Translations under genes and position numbers: made by a program
Shown: one piece after another, positions 1-12,585 of the stretch
Numbering within the stretch: position 1 is the stretch's first letter
Layout of the letters: every line of letters begins with the position of its first letter
From: Hymenopus coronatus
Taxonomy: Eukaryota; Arthropoda; Insecta; Mantodea; Hymenopodidae
Assembly: GCA_030762935.1 (NCBI GenBank)
Contig: CM060900.1
Location: 398,834,632-398,898,631 of the forward strand
Length of the DNA: 64,000 nt
Direction: 5' to 3'
Notes under the pieces: generated by a model
What the model was told of the DNA's origin: nothing
Databases searched by the model: none
Seen by the model: only the letters and a program-made list of their open reading frames with translations

Positions 1-2547
1 ATAAGCAAAGCATATAGCAATTATCAAATGTTTTAGCCTTATCAAAATGTATATTCCTACCCACACAATACCTACTTGAAATTCAGTATGGCTATAAGAA
101 CCTTTAGAACGTTTTTGTTTAAAGCTAGCTACTGATACTTAAGTGAATGATTCTGATTGTAATAGTGATTTTTTTGGTAGTGTTTAACACCTGCTTTTAC
201 TACATATGGCACTGCTACACACATTAGGCATTGACACTGATGATATATGGAAGGAAGATGGAGCACTGGTGAATTGCGATGGTGGAGGAAACCGGATAAC
301 CCAAAAAAACCTGCTCCTGTGCCTTTTTTGTGCACCACAAATCCCATATGAACCTGGGAATGAACCTGGGCTGCCATGGTGCAATGCAAATGGTCTAACC
401 ATTTGAACACGATATGGCCAGTAGTGGTGATGACAAACTCTTAATGGTAGATGGTGATGGTGATAATAAGTTTGATGTTGAGTTTTAAATGATAGTAAAG
501 GAAATAGTTGCACTGGGGATCACTACTGTGTTCATGGTTATCAGATGCTGAATTAGTTGAATACCGACGATGGAGGTGTTTATGGTAGTGAATATAATGG
601 TTGGCAGAGGGGAAACTCATGTTAAAACTGAATGGTTCATGAGAAAAAAATTATGCTTCTTATCAGGTTGTAGGTGATGATTTTCATTTTACCGGTAATT
701 GTGGTAGGTATATTTGTTGTTTGCAATTATGATGATTATGAGGAGGAGAAAGAGGAGCAAGAGGAGAGGAGAAAGATAGGGGTGGTTTTGATGAATGTAG
801 AAATATGATGGCATTGATTAACGGTATTGCTAGTAACATGGCGGTGCTGATCATTTATTATGGTGGTGTCAGAAGTGGAGGAGAATGAAAATGGTTCATA
901 GTGCTAGTAAAGCTTAGGCCAATTTTGATGATGCTATTGGGTTACTGGTTATGACATTTGTAGCTGAGTTAATTGGGGTGGTGACAGTGGCGGTTATGAT
1001 TTTATTTGGTTTCAGTTAAACTCATGAGTCAGTCACACTTCAATTTTTCAACTCTTTCTTTCTATTTGTGCTACAGATATCTACACTTGGTAAAAAGGTT
1101 GCTGAGTTTAGAAACAAATGTAAAAGTATTCCCAAAAGTCAGAAACTGTTATGATGATAGGTTCACTGGACATGGGGCACTATGTGGTCATTGTGTCACT
1201 AACTAAACAAGATGGCAGGGTTGCCAGGCTGCCACAAACCCACAGATTGTGATGACGCATAACATTACAAACCAGTATTTGCACCACATCATGTCAGGAG
1301 TAATCAATACTGTTCATGCCACTAAATATCACAATGCTAGCGCACCTCTGTGGTGGAAATGAGATATATAGGGGATTTAGGTATCTCCGGTAGAGCATCA
1401 GATTATACATTACTTAGAGGCTGTGGAACAAAGGGGGGGAATGGTATTTCTAATCAGAAATTAATGAGACCAGATGAGATATGTAATTTTAAGTTAATAA
1501 ATAGTTTGTATTGACATTAAGTGTAGGTGTCTACATTATTGACATAATTGGAAATGGTGAAGAAGAATTAACATCTGGTAGCACAATTATGTTACAGCTT
1601 ACCTTGACTTGAGCAGTTCTGTGATCCGAGTCTGATCTTGAGGTGATCAAAGTTCTCTGATAAGAAATGAAGTAAGAAATGAAACAGAGATTTTAATTGG
1701 CTCTTGATGGAGCGACAAATGATATGGAGTTGCCCAACAATTAGGCTAGAGAGATGACATCTTTAGAATTTGAGAGAGTTAAATCTTATTTCTCAGCTAA
1801 AAAACCAGTGTCAATAGCAATGTGAGTTAACCACAGTTATCGAATGACTGGTGTGCAGCCATTGGCTTGCACTTCTACACTCTCTGCTATGAAGAAATAG
1901 TGTACATGAACATTAAGAACATTAAAAGAGATTGTTTTCTTCCTTCAGACAAATTATAGCCTAATTATCAAGTTCCTATAAAGTTTAAAACTGTGAAAGC
2001 ATAATTCTCAGACTGTTACAAACCATATCATATCAAAATTAATGTTCAAAATCAATTATTGTTAAATATGTTAACCATTGTGCTTCAGACTACTTTATAA
2101 CTCAGACATGAATAACTCAAAGTATTCAATAAATCACCTAAGTATCATTGAATTTTATCCAGAGAGCAATAAGAGAAAGTATGCCTTTTGCATAAGTAGC
2201 ACACTGTCAGTAAAATACGGAGGTGGTAGGCAGTGATAGGCAGTAACCTTTCAGATAGTTAAAGCAATAAATATGTTTTAAGTAAACAATAGAAAATGAG
2301 GGAACAGGCCTGCCTTTATGAAAATCACAAGTGTTAATAGTATAAATGAGAAGAATGAATATGAGGCGTGACTGGAAGGTCAGTACCATTTCCTTTTACT
2401 GCTACTATGATTCTAGTGTCACAATTCCATGAATTTGCACTCATCTCTCTGATTCATTGTCTGCCACTGATGACATTACAGCCAGGTCGTATTGTGTACA
2501 GTATTTAGTGATCATTCAAAATATTGAAGACATTTTCTGATTTTACC
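1..2547. other. Anonymous non-coding stretch
   Basis: No supported gene was found. Positions 400-1000 are rich in GAT/GGT/GTG words on the + strand, like a decayed trinucleotide repeat, with a purine-rich run of GAG/AGG words near 740-780. Short open frames here have no recognisable domains or convincing coding character. A tRNA-like fragment near 1385-1440 is listed separately. Confidence 0.6.
1385..1440 (+). repeat. Possible tRNA-Lys-like SINE head remnant
   Basis: The + strand carries GGTAGAGCATCAGA, the D-loop/D-stem and anticodon-stem start typical of eukaryotic tRNA-Lys. The expected anticodon loop and T arm are not preserved, so it is not a tRNA gene. The same sequence occurs in the second duplication copy near 49630. 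It could be the promoter head of an old tRNA-derived SINE, or a chance match. Confidence 0.25.
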
Positions 2548-2968
2548 CCCTGTGAAATGTGTCGCATAATACGGTTCTCAAATACAAGGAATGTTAAACC
2601 AGGTGAAATTCATTGTCAACTTGTAGAGATTTACAGTGAAAGTTTAGTGACAGATGGAATGTTGAGAGAGTGGGTTAAGCAATTCAATGAATAGATGATC
2701 TAATCTTCATGACAAAGCAAGGAGTGGGCAACCTTTAGTAGTCAATGATGGTTTGTTTGAACAAATTAGGCAATTTGTGAGAACAGATGGTGCACAGTAA
2801 GAATGCTTTCTGATATGTTTCAATAAAACCCAGTGTTCAGCAGTGGCTCTCTTCTGGCAGCAGCTTTCTTTGGAGAGGGCATACAAAAGTTGATTCCTAG
2901 CTATGACAAATGCCTGAACAATGGTTGCAGCTATGCCAAGAATGGGTTAAGGAATGCTTTTTAATATA
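2548..2968 (+). pseudogene. mariner-type transposase relic, copy 1
   Basis: Two parts of a Tc1/mariner-superfamily transposase are readable. Near 2550-2800 there is the N-terminal helix-turn-helix region, with phrases such as VKPGEIHCQLVEIY and GMLREWVKQFNE followed by a stop, then an SGQP-like linker. Near 2862-2945 there is the C-terminal end, with GIQKLIPSYDKCLNNG, typical of mariner transposases. The catalytic DDD core between them is missing, so this is an internally deleted, stop-containing and inactive copy. The right end runs into an AATAAA-like and A-rich stretch at 2968-3000. I did not identify terminal inverted repeats. The matching copy at 50375 lacks the first part of the N-terminus. 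Confidence 0.75.
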
Positions 2969-2999
2969 CGAATAAACGTTGTGAAAAAAAATATTTTTT

Positions 3000-3562
3000 G
3001 CCTTCTTTTTCCAAACTCACATTACGCATATGACTCATACAAAAGATTGAAACACAACTCATTATAGTTTAAATTAAAGGAACAAATATTACAGATAAAA
3101 AGTATAATTGGTAGTGGTTTAATCTGACAGAGTAGTTATTGAAATGCTATATTTAAAAAAAGTTATTTTAAGTGCAATTTAATAGAAAATAACCAGTTCC
3201 TAGATATAAATTCACATTAGGCATTTTGTTGGGTCACCTATGCAAAATCAAGGGAATTGAAAATCCATCCTTCTCTATTCGGAAGCAAATTTTGTAATTT
3301 TCTGTTCCTTTTGAAATGTTCTGAGTTCTCTTAATAGGCAAGTTTCAAAAAGAGAAAGTCTCTTTCATCTGCAGTAGAATTTCGAGAAGAACTTTTGATT
3401 CTCAGCACTGAAAACATACTAGGAGGAATTGTGTATAGCTTATTTAGTTGTTTATTTATTGGTTTGCTTAGTTCTTTATTTTTTTAGTATACAAATACAT
3501 AAAGTCCTGTTTAGACTGAAGATATATTAGGGTATTAGTTACAAACCAAATGCATTTACAGC

Positions 3563-3620
<58 letters not shown>

Positions 3621-4620
3621 GAGTCCATAACACCCCTTCAGGGCAAGGGCCTCCTACTTATGGAGAGGCCAGCTCAGAATTTGTACTCTGACATGGGGAG
3701 CCAATCCATGAGAGTTTGGGTGTTTTTCCAATATTTAACTTTCCTAATCATTTCTTCAACTTGTTCACTTTTAGCCTGGTACAGCATTAATAAGTACTTA
3801 TTAGCCATGACTGGATGCAGGTCATGCTGCTAAAAAAACAAAAAAAAAAAAAACAATACAATTAATGTATATTATAAGAAAAAATACCATAATATGTTAA
3901 AATTGGAACATAAAAACTTTTGACAGTCCAGCTTTGGTGTTTGGTGTTTTCATTGATGGCTTCACAAATATCACATTTCCCATGATTTAGCAGTTACCGC
4001 TGTAATGTGGTTCTTTATGTTTAGCTAAGCTCCTGATTTCTCATGCTAATGTGAACGTACAGTGGTTTGTCAAACCTAATATCATAAACATTTCAATGAG
4101 CAGCCAAGATTCTTCTCTTTGATATAATTAAAAAAAATAATTAAATAAGATTTTAAATTATTAACTTGAAACCATTGATTTAATCCTCTTATCTTTATCA
4201 AAACATAATGTAAATTTTGAGTACCATAAACTCTCTTCAACCTAAATCAACATATTTAATTCAATCTAATCCGACTATTAAAGGTTTATGGTTTAGATAG
4301 ACTGATATTGGAATCCTTAAAAAAAAATGGAATCTAAAGGAAATGAAAACCAAATTTATAAGACTTGGCTTAATTCCAAGGTCATATACGAGGTATATAA
4401 CTGGATCTATGGTTCTGAAGTTCACAAGGTGCTCTTTCTGTTACCCATATGTTTTGTTTGCTTCTAAATATGGTAATTAATTGAGGGCAGTTAAGGAGTG
4501 AATGATATAAAACATTTAACAGAAAAATAACTAAAAGCCCTGAAGATTCTATATTAATTAAATAATACAACATTCAAGCAAGTAAAAATAGACATTTTAA
4601 AAAGGTTGATTTACTATGTT
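3000..4620. other. Anonymous AT-rich stretch with a microsatellite
   Basis: Apart from the (TAA)n tract at 3564-3617 and an A-rich run at 3834-3854, I see no gene or recognisable element. The sequence just right of the microsatellite (3618-3715) is more GC-rich than its surroundings and may be the end of an unidentified retroelement with a TAA tail on the other strand. Confidence 0.5.
3564..3617. repeat. (TAA)n microsatellite, about 18 units
   Basis: A perfect TAA run. The same locus in the second duplication copy (51350-51466) has about 39 units, so the tract has roughly doubled, or halved, since the copies separated. Confidence 0.95.
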
Positions 4621-4639
4621 AAGCTTTGCACTGTGTTAG

Positions 4640-5060
4640 AACTGGCACTATGAAGCCATGACAGGCCTATTACATCTTCAAATTCAGGCTTGTACAGGAG
4701 CTTTGTTAATTAGACAGCTGAACTGGCTACAGCAATGAAGGAACATTTAGAAACTGACACAGTATTTAAAGGAACTTCAAAACCATTCAGAATGAATAAT
4801 TGTTAGACTGCATGTTCAATATCTGTAGGGATGGAATAGAACAGAAAATAGAAACCTCTGAATTTGTTGCCATTCAGTATCATGAGACAACTGATATTTC
4901 AAATCACTGTCAAATGGTATTGGTTTTCCATTGTGTATATGAGAAATCTGTATATGAAAGGCATTGTGTATTTGTAATTCCTGAAGGAGGAGATGTAGAA
5001 TCTCTGGCAGAGTCCACAAGGAATGAAATATATGCAAAGCAAAGTGGTCAGTGTATGTAA
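4640..5060 (+). pseudogene. hAT-type transposase fragment, copy 1
   Basis: The + strand reads ETSEFVAIQYHETTDISN, followed by hydrophobic strands and a VYERHCVF phrase. This matches the catalytic start of hAT-superfamily transposases of the zinc-finger MYM/DUF4371 type, where DETTDIS carries the first catalytic aspartate. Here the D is replaced by H (HETTDIS), so the active-site residue is lost. The open stretch is about 86 codons and ends in TAA; sequence upstream of 4800 is broken by stops. Nothing of the later catalytic region follows. A nearly identical copy lies at 52487-52907. Confidence 0.65.
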
Positions 5061-5834
5061 ACAAACCACATCCTTGTAGAAGAAAGATTAGTTGAATGAT
5101 TGTGAATATAAAGGGAGGAAAAGAAAAGAAAATTCTGAATTGTGAAAAAGAAATGCTACTAAACATCAAAACAGTAGCAAAAGATATGTGCATATATGAA
5201 ATAAAATAGCAATTAAACTTTAAAGTGGTCGAATTGCACTGCAAAAAGATACTAAGTATTGTGTTTTTCATTTTCTTATTAATATCTTAAGCTGGAACAA
5301 GTCAGTTTTAATTTCACAATATAATAATAAGGAATGGCTAAACCTTCAGGGCACATTCCTCCAGTGTAAAGGAAGAAAATAAATTATATGGGCATGAGTC
5401 CGGAAATGCTTTATTTCTGAGTTAGATCTTTTCAGTTTCTGCAACCCTTCACAGTGCATAAATCATTGAAATACGCAATAACAGAATGTCCTTCATATTT
5501 GAGATGAAACTCTTTCTTGCATGAAGTGTTGATTTGAATTAACATAATGTTGACATACATCTCAGTACATTGCCTGTGCTCACATTCACCTCACTTCATT
5601 GTCTTACCAAATGTAGCATCTAGTGGTGTACTTCAAATACCCGAAAGAGTGAATATTATATTATATTTTATATTATATTTTTAAGTAAACAAGAGGAACA
5701 AACTTGTCTTGATTCTAAACCCTTGTATTGTACTTGTACAAAACAAATGACATCAAAGAACTTTCTTTACATATATAAGTGAATGAGTGGTCCATAATTT
5801 TCATGTGACAAACTTAAAAAGCTTCAATTTAGAA

Positions 5835-6665
5835 TAGTCCTAAAATCTTACTTTCAACATGTTATCAATATCATCAGATACTTCAGAAAAGAGAGGTTTA
5901 AATTTGTCGTTTTTCTCCTTCAAAGATTGTTCTACTTGAGACATGTAATGCAACCACTGAGCAGCAAGTTTCTTGGATTTTCTGTTGACAATACAAGATA
6001 TCACTTGCTTGGTTTTGATAGAGGTTGTAAAACACTCTGTGAAAATGAATATTTTGTTGAATATGTTTAAGAGAAAATCAAATTTGACAGAGAAAAACAA
6101 ATTTGAAATCTTCCACTGATTTATTGGGGGTGTTTTAGCATACCACTAAATACATCACAAAGTATAGTTTTTGATCCTGCACACTGTGTTTACCAATCTT
6201 GACAAGTAATTCCATCATGTTGGACAAAAAGAATAGACACAATTTCTTGCTTTATAATTGGCAAAATGGTCAAAACTACGGCTTGTAGTAAGTTATTTGA
6301 ATTTTAATATACATTCCTTTAAACACAGCAAAGGTTTTTAAGTGCTCCACAAAAGGAGAATCATAATCTGCAGCATACTTCAATAGTTCCACATAACAGC
6401 TCTGATTAATAGAATTTCCTTCTTCATGTTGTCCTCAAAAGACCAATTCTTGTTTACCCAATAAACTTAGAACACTAATAAGCTTTTTAGTAATAACCCT
6501 ATTCCACTTTTTTTGATACAATAAAGATATTTCATTTTTAAGCTGGTCATCAAGCACAACTTGTATTCTATTTTCTGTAAAAACTGCTACAGCTACAGAC
6601 GGTCTTAGATGATTAACAGATACAGAATTTCTCAAATGCATTTGCCTAGTCTTGCACACCATGCT
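5835..6665 (-). pseudogene. hAT-type transposase N-terminal region remnant, copy 1
   Basis: On the minus strand from 6662 the reading includes KKLISVLSLLGKQELVF, then a stop, and further phrases resembling the pre-catalytic region of ZMYM-like hAT transposases (the SVLKFLGKQGLAFRGH-type motif, then a YVELLKYAADYDSPFVEHL-like helix). Further open frames lie at 6100-5840. Stops and shifts interrupt it. It lies opposite in orientation to the catalytic fragment at 4640-5060, so either one element was partly inverted or two related elements sit side by side. Assignment rests on motif resemblance only. Confidence 0.5.
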
Positions 6666-6689
6666 AATCCATTACATTTAACTCCTCTT

Positions 6690-7180
6690 ATTTTCTTCTT
6701 CTTATGATTATTATTTTTATTAATATTATTATTAATATTTTTATTCTTATTATAACTATTATTGTTATATTTATTTTTATTATTATTATTTTTATTATGA
6801 CTATTATATTTATTATTTTTTATTATTTTTATTTTTAGTATTACTTTAATTATTATTACAATTTTTATTATAATTATTATTATTATTATTTATGATTTTA
6901 TTGTTAATATATTTATTTTTATTTTTAATATTATTATTATAATGATTATTATTATTTTTAATATTATTATAATTATTATTAGTATTTTTAATATTATTAT
7001 AATGATTATTATTATGTTAATTATTATATTTATTTTATTATTATTTTTATTATTATTTTAATAACACTATTATTTTTATTATTATTATTATCATTATTAT
7101 TATTATTATTATTATTGTTTTAATTATTATTATTTTCATTATTATTTTTTATTTTTATTATTAATTTTACTATTATTTTA

Positions 7181-7276
<96 letters not shown>

Positions 7277-7959
7277 TTATTACCATTTTTATTACTACTT
7301 TTATTATGACTTATTTTTAATATTTTTTATTACTATATAATTCTTATTTTTATTATAATTATTATTATTTTTAATATTTTAATTTTTTTATCATTATAAT
7401 TCTTATTTTTACTTTTATTTTGACTATAATTTTTATTATTTTTATTATAATTATCATTATTATTTTATTATAATCATTATTATTACTCTTACTGTAATTA
7501 TAATTGTTATTATAATTATTATATTTAATATTTTAATATTTTTATTATTTTTATTATTATTTTTTATTATTATTTTTATTATGATTTTTATTATTATTAA
7601 TATTAGTATAATTTTTGTGTTTATTATTATAATTATTATTATTATTTTTATTATTTTAATTTTTTACAATAATTATTACTATTTTTATTATTTTAATTTT
7701 TTTATTATTATTCTTTTTATTATTATATTTATTATTATTTTTATTATTATTTTATCTATTTTTATTACTATTATTATTTTTATATTTATCATTATTATTG
7801 TTATTATTCTTATTTTTTATTATAATTGATATTTTTATTATTATTTTCATTATTATTATTTTTATTGTCATTTTTATCATTATTTTTTTATAACTACCTC
7901 TTATTATTATATTTAAATTTATTATTATTATATATTATTATTATTATTAATATTATTAC

Positions 7960-7993
<34 letters not shown>

Positions 7994-8338
7994 TTATTAT
8001 TGTTTTTATTCCTATTATTTTTATTACTATTTTTATGATGACTATTTTGTTTATTATTTTTATGATTATTTTTATTTTTTATTATTATTTTTTCTATTAT
8101 TTTCATTATGACTATTATTTTTATTACTTTTATTATTATTTTTATAATTAATTTTGTTATTATTATTTTTATGATTATACTTTTTATTATTATTTTTGTT
8201 ATTATTTTTATAATTATTATAATTATTATTTTTGTTACTATTATTCTTATTATTATTCTTATTTTAATTATCATTGCTATTTTTATTTTAATTATCATTA
8301 TTATTTTATTATAAGTATCATTATTATTTTTATTATTC

Positions 8339-8381
<43 letters not shown>

Positions 8382-8527
8382 CTTTATTTTTATTACTATT
8401 TTATTATTACTATTATTTTTATTATTTTTTATTATTATTTTTGTTTATATATTATTATTATTATTATAATTATTATTTAAATTATTATAATTTTACTGTT
8501 TTATTATTGTTATGCTTATTATTTTTG

Positions 8528-8562
<35 letters not shown>

Positions 8563-9660
8563 TTTATAATTACATTTATTATTACTGTATTTTTATTATT
8601 TTATTATTATTATTTTATTATTATGATTATTATTATGATTATTTTTATAATTTTTATTATTAATATTATTATTATTATTACTATTTTTATTATGACCATT
8701 ATTTTTGTTATTTTATATTATTATTCTCTTTATATTTATCTTTATATTGTTGTTAATTTTATTTTTAATATTTTTACTATTCCTCTTTTTGTTATTATTA
8801 TTATTATTTTTATAATTATTATTTTTCATATCTTTATTATTATTTTGAGTATTTTTATTATTTTTATAGTTATGTTTATTTTATTATTATTTTTATTATT
8901 AGTATTATTATTATGATTATCATTTTTGTTATTATTTTTATTATTATTATTATAATTATTATTTTTATTACTATTATTCTTATTATTATTATTCTTATTT
9001 TAATTATCATTGCTATTTTTATTATAATTATCATTATTATTTTAATATAATTATTATACTTATTATAATTATTATTATTATTATTTTATTATTATTATCT
9101 TTTTTTATTACTATTTTATTATTACTATTATTTTTATTTTTTTTATTATTATTTTTGTTCTTATATTAATATTATTATTACTATTATTATTGTTATTATT
9201 ATTTCAATTATTATAATTTTAATGTTTTTATTATTATTATGCTTATTAATTTTGTTATTATTATAGTATGATTATTATTGTTATTATTATTATTAATTTT
9301 ATAATTCAAATTATTATTATTTTATTTTTATTATTTTATTATTTTTATTATTATTTTAATGTTATGATTATTATTATGAATATTTTTATTATTTATATTA
9401 TGGTATTATTATTATTTTTATTATGAATATTATTTTTGTTATTTTATATTATTATTCTCTTTATATTTATTTTTATATTATTGTTAATTTTATTTTTTAT
9501 TATTATATTTTTTTTTATTACTATTATGATTATTTTTATTTTTAATATTACTATGATTATTTTTATTTTTATTATTATTACGATTATTTTATTATTATTA
9601 TTATTATTTATTATTATTATTTTTATTATGACTATTATTTTTATTACTATGTTGTATTAA

Positions 9661-9712
<52 letters not shown>

Positions 9713-10846
9713 TTTATTTTTATTATGATCATTATTATTAGTAGTAGTATTACTTTCATTATTATTATCAGTTTTATTATAATTATTATTTTTATTAATT
9801 CATCTACTTTATTGTTATAGTTATTATTATTTTTATATTTATTATAATTATTATTATTTTTATGATTATTATTATTATTAATATTATTATATGTATTATT
9901 ATTTTTATCACTATTTTTATTATGACTATTATTTTTTAATTTTTTATTATTATATAATTATTATTTTTTATAATTATTTTTATTATTGTTAAAATTTTAA
10001 TATCATTATTATTTTTTTATTATTATGATTGGTATTATTTTTTCATTTTTATTTTAACTATTATTGTTATGTTTATTTTCGTTATTACTTTTATTATAAT
10101 TATTATTTTTATTATTTTTACAATGATTATAATTATTATTTTTATTATAATCAATATTATTATTTTTAGTATAATTATTATTTTTTATTACAATTGTTGT
10201 TTTTAATATTTTAATTTTTTATAAACTTTTATTATTATTATAATTATTTTATATTAATTTTTATATTATTGTTAATTCTATTAATATTATTATTTTTATT
10301 ATAACTATTTTTGTTATATTTATTTTTATTATGACTATTATTTTTTAATTTTTTTATTATTATTATTTTAATAATTATTCTTTATATTTGATTATATTTA
10401 TTATTATATTTATATGTATTATTATTTTAATGACTATTATTTTTTTATTATATTTGTATTATTATTATTATTTTTATTATTATTTTAATTATAATTGGTA
10501 TTATTAATTCTATTTTTATTATAATTCTTTTTATTATAATTATTATTTTATTTTTATTATTTTAATTGTTATTATTTATTATTTTTTATTATGATTATTT
10601 TTACTTTTTTATTTTATTGTTGTTAATATTCTTATTTTTATTCTTATTTTTAATATTATTTACTATTGTTATTAAAATGTTTATTATTATTTTTATTATT
10701 TTTATTATTATTTTTTTTTATTATTTTTAGTTTTTTATTATATTAATCATTATTATTCTTATTATTATTTTTTATTATAACTATTTTTGTTATATTTATT
10801 TTTATTATGACTATTATTTTTGTAATATTTTTATTATTATTATATA
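6690..10846. repeat. Degenerate ATT/TTTTA low-complexity array
   Basis: About 4.2 kb composed nearly only of T and A, in irregular ATT, TTTTA and ATTTTT units with occasional ATG, CTT or GTT words; a nearly pure ATT run lies around 7180-7275. The + strand is the T-rich strand throughout. It contains larger internal repeats: the stretch at 8700-8790 recurs near 9430-9520. Its first part resembles 60692 onward, so it belongs to the segmental duplication. Long open frames here encode only Ile, Leu, Phe, Tyr and Asn strings and are not genes. Confidence 0.95.
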
Positions 10847-10967
10847 CATGGGAAGCCAGAGGAACTAGGTCATTATGAGATTATGTCATTATTAATGAAA
10901 AACTCAAACCCTACATAAGGGACACTAGGGTTTATAGAGGCTCCGAAATAATAGTGATCATTATTTA

Positions 10968-11522
10968 GTGCAAAGTAATTTCCAAATCACATTTCACTAT
11001 ATAAATTTCAAGAAATATAAACAGCAGACAATTCCAAGGAGAAGAAGTAATAAACAATTTAAAACATATCTCCTTGAAGATGAAAGTATTAGAAGATTAT
11101 ACCAAAACAGATTAAAAGATAAACTTAAACAAAATACACATGACATTGAAACAGATTGGATGAATATCAAATTAGCAATATTTCAAGCAGCATTTGAAAG
11201 TCTTGGCTATAAAACAAAAAAGAAGAAAAAATGGCTCCGGACATGGAATGATAATTTGAAAACATTGATAGAAAGAAAGAAGCAGTGTCATAAAAAGTGG
11301 TTGCAATCCAAAACAGAAGAAGATTACATAGATTATAAAAAAGTTAGAGCCCAGGTCAGAAAATTAACTAGAGAGATTAGAAGATCAGACTGGGACAAAT
11401 ATGTTAAATCCTTAGAACAAGATATAACAGGGCCACAAAGGAAAGGTTTTAAGTTAATCAAACAATTACAATTAGTAGAAAATGATAAATTGAGAATAAA
11501 TAAAATATCAAAAGACGATTAG
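10968..11522 (+). pseudogene. LINE linker region upstream of the RT domain
   Basis: An open stretch of 184 codons without a natural ATG at its left end, so it is internal to a longer ancestral ORF. It is Lys/Arg-rich and helical (KKKKKWLRTWNDNLKTLIERK, then RRSDWDKYVKSLEQD), typical of the segment between endonuclease and reverse transcriptase in LINE ORF2 proteins. It ends at a TAG near 11520, about 90 bp before the RT reading at 11613. It belongs to the same element as the next two entries. Confidence 0.7.
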
Positions 11523-11612
11523 ATAAAACATTATTCTTCACGCTGGAGAGAAACAAGTGACGCAAACGCAGAGACTGATCTTGATTATGAGACCCAGGAA
11601 GATGGTTCAGAG

Positions 11613-12179
11613 ATGAATCAAATTTCAGAAAATGAATTACACTCAGTATTACTCAAAGCTAGAAACAGAAAGTGCCCAGGTTTAGATAATATAAGTATGG
11701 AATTTTTAAAATATGGAGGCAAAATTTTAGAAGAAAAAAATTTAATTCTGTTTAATGACATTTGGAGAACCAACATAATACCGAAGGACTGGGAAACCGG
11801 ATTATTAATAAACTTACATAAAAAGGGATCAAGAGTAAACTGTAAAAATTACAGAGGGATTTCTCTTCTTAGTTCAGCTTCCAAACTATATGCCAATATA
11901 CTTAAGCATAAGTTAGAAAAATATTCTGAAGATATGTTAGGGGAAGAAAAATGTGGTTTTCGACGGAGGAGAGGATGTATGGACGCAATTTTCACTTTAT
12001 CTCAGATCATAGAAAAAAGAAGAGAATTCAATTTACCACTTTTCATACTATTTATTGATTATGAAAAAGCCTATGATAGTGTAAATAGATATAAATTATG
12101 GCAAATATTGTTAGATTATGATATCCCATGTAAATTAATAAGAGCTAAGTCTATATACAAATTCAAAAATCCAGATTAA
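11613..12179 (+). pseudogene. LINE reverse transcriptase, fingers and palm motif A
   Basis: The 188-codon frame contains RT blocks in order: RNRKCPGLDNISMEFLK (fingers), NYRGISLLSSASKLYANIL (block 2), EKCGFRRRRGCMDAIFTL (block 3) and LFILFIDYEKAYDSV (motif A, with catalytic Asp in FIDYEKAYD). It stops at TAA near 12177, just before the frame of the next RT block, so at least one stop or shift separates them. The family resembles RTE and related LINEs rather than the jockey copies further right. Confidence 0.85.
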
Positions 12180-12195
12180 ATATAATGATGACAAT

Positions 12196-12272
12196 ATGAC
12201 AGATCCAATAATAATTAATAAAGGAGTAAGACAAGGTTGTGGACTATCTCCATCATTGTTCAATATTTACAT
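12196..12272 (+). pseudogene. LINE reverse transcriptase block RQGCGLSPSLFNIYI, cut by SINE
   Basis: After the stop, the reading resumes with NKGVRQGCGLSPSLFNIYI, the conserved block preceding the catalytic YADD loop. It is interrupted by the SINE at 12273; reading beyond that point is SINE sequence, not RT. The last five residues (FNIYI) are encoded by the target-site duplication and therefore appear again at 12587-12601 on the far side of the SINE. Confidence 0.85.
12257..12272. repeat. Target-site duplication, left copy (16 bp)
   Basis: TGTTCAATATTTACAT occurs here and, without mismatch, at 12586-12601. It directly flanks the SINE, proving insertion by target-primed reverse transcription. 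Confidence 0.95.
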
Positions 12273-12585
12273 AACTCCATGGCACGACACCTCACGGGGA
12301 ACCTTGGCCTACCGCCCAGCCGCTGCGTCCCCCATCTCGGTCCACTACAGACGTCATGGATGGGGTGCAGTATTGGAGGGTGAGACGTGGTCATCGCCTC
12401 GAGCCCCTCCCGGCCGGTTAATGCGGTCCTCACGACCTGGAGCCGCTACTTCTCCATCAAGTAGCTCCTCAATTGGCCCCCCAGGGACCTCACGAGGCTG
12501 AGTGCACCCCGGTCCAGGTCTCCCAGCGGGGGAAAAATCCCCACGCCGGTACTGGGGATCGAACCCAGGTCTCCTGCTTGGTAGG
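12273..12585 (-). mobile_element. tRNA-derived SINE (family S1), full insertion
   Basis: A GC-rich 313-bp unit flanked by the perfect 16-bp duplication. On the minus strand it starts with a tRNA T-arm-like segment, including the RNA polymerase III B-box-like GGGTTCGATCCCC (12553-12565). It ends in CCATGGAGTTAT, a short TTAT-type tail rather than poly(A). The A-box half of the tRNA is not evident. Related copies lie at 45354-45674 (+ strand), 50271-50374 (3' fragment) and 59172-59305 (fragment). Confidence 0.9.

Larger units (their letters stand above)
1..6689. repeat. Segmental duplication, copy 1 (left edge cut by window)
   Basis: This block matches 48245-54534 in direct orientation. Window base 1 aligns with 48245 and the match shows no left boundary, so the duplication probably begins outside the window. 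Over the first 1.2 kb I noticed only about four substitutions. Larger differences are an (TAA)n length change near 3564, a 562-bp stretch (2027-2588) replaced in copy 2 by a SINE fragment, and the right end, where copy 1 passes directly into low-complexity DNA but copy 2 has about 6.2 kb of extra sequence first. The content is non-coding apart from mariner and hAT relics. The low-complexity sequence after 6690 also resembles that after 60692, so homology probably continues. Confidence 0.95.

Noticed and set aside
184..513. Minus-strand frames over 129-513 and 48373-48757
   Set aside because: Mutually overlapping in three frames, with no motif; conservation between copies is explained by recent duplication.
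1385..1440. A true tRNA-Lys gene
   Set aside because: Only the D-arm side matches; the anticodon and T arms cannot be folded.
4816..5271. 151-codon minus-strand frame (and its copy at 52663-53118)
   Set aside because: It lies opposite the hAT catalytic motif, and the product is a hydrophobic Phe/Ile/Ser-rich string without domains.
7581..9660. Many open frames of 60-250 codons made of Ile, Leu, Phe, Tyr and Asn, also at 13357-14227, 15206-17617 and 61196-63712
   Set aside because: They are by-products of stop-poor ATT/TTTTA repeats, overlap in several frames and have no complexity or motifs.
6690..10846. CRISPR-like or centromeric satellite array
   Set aside because: There are no regular repeat-spacer units and no monomer of constant length; the sequence is irregular two-letter DNA.
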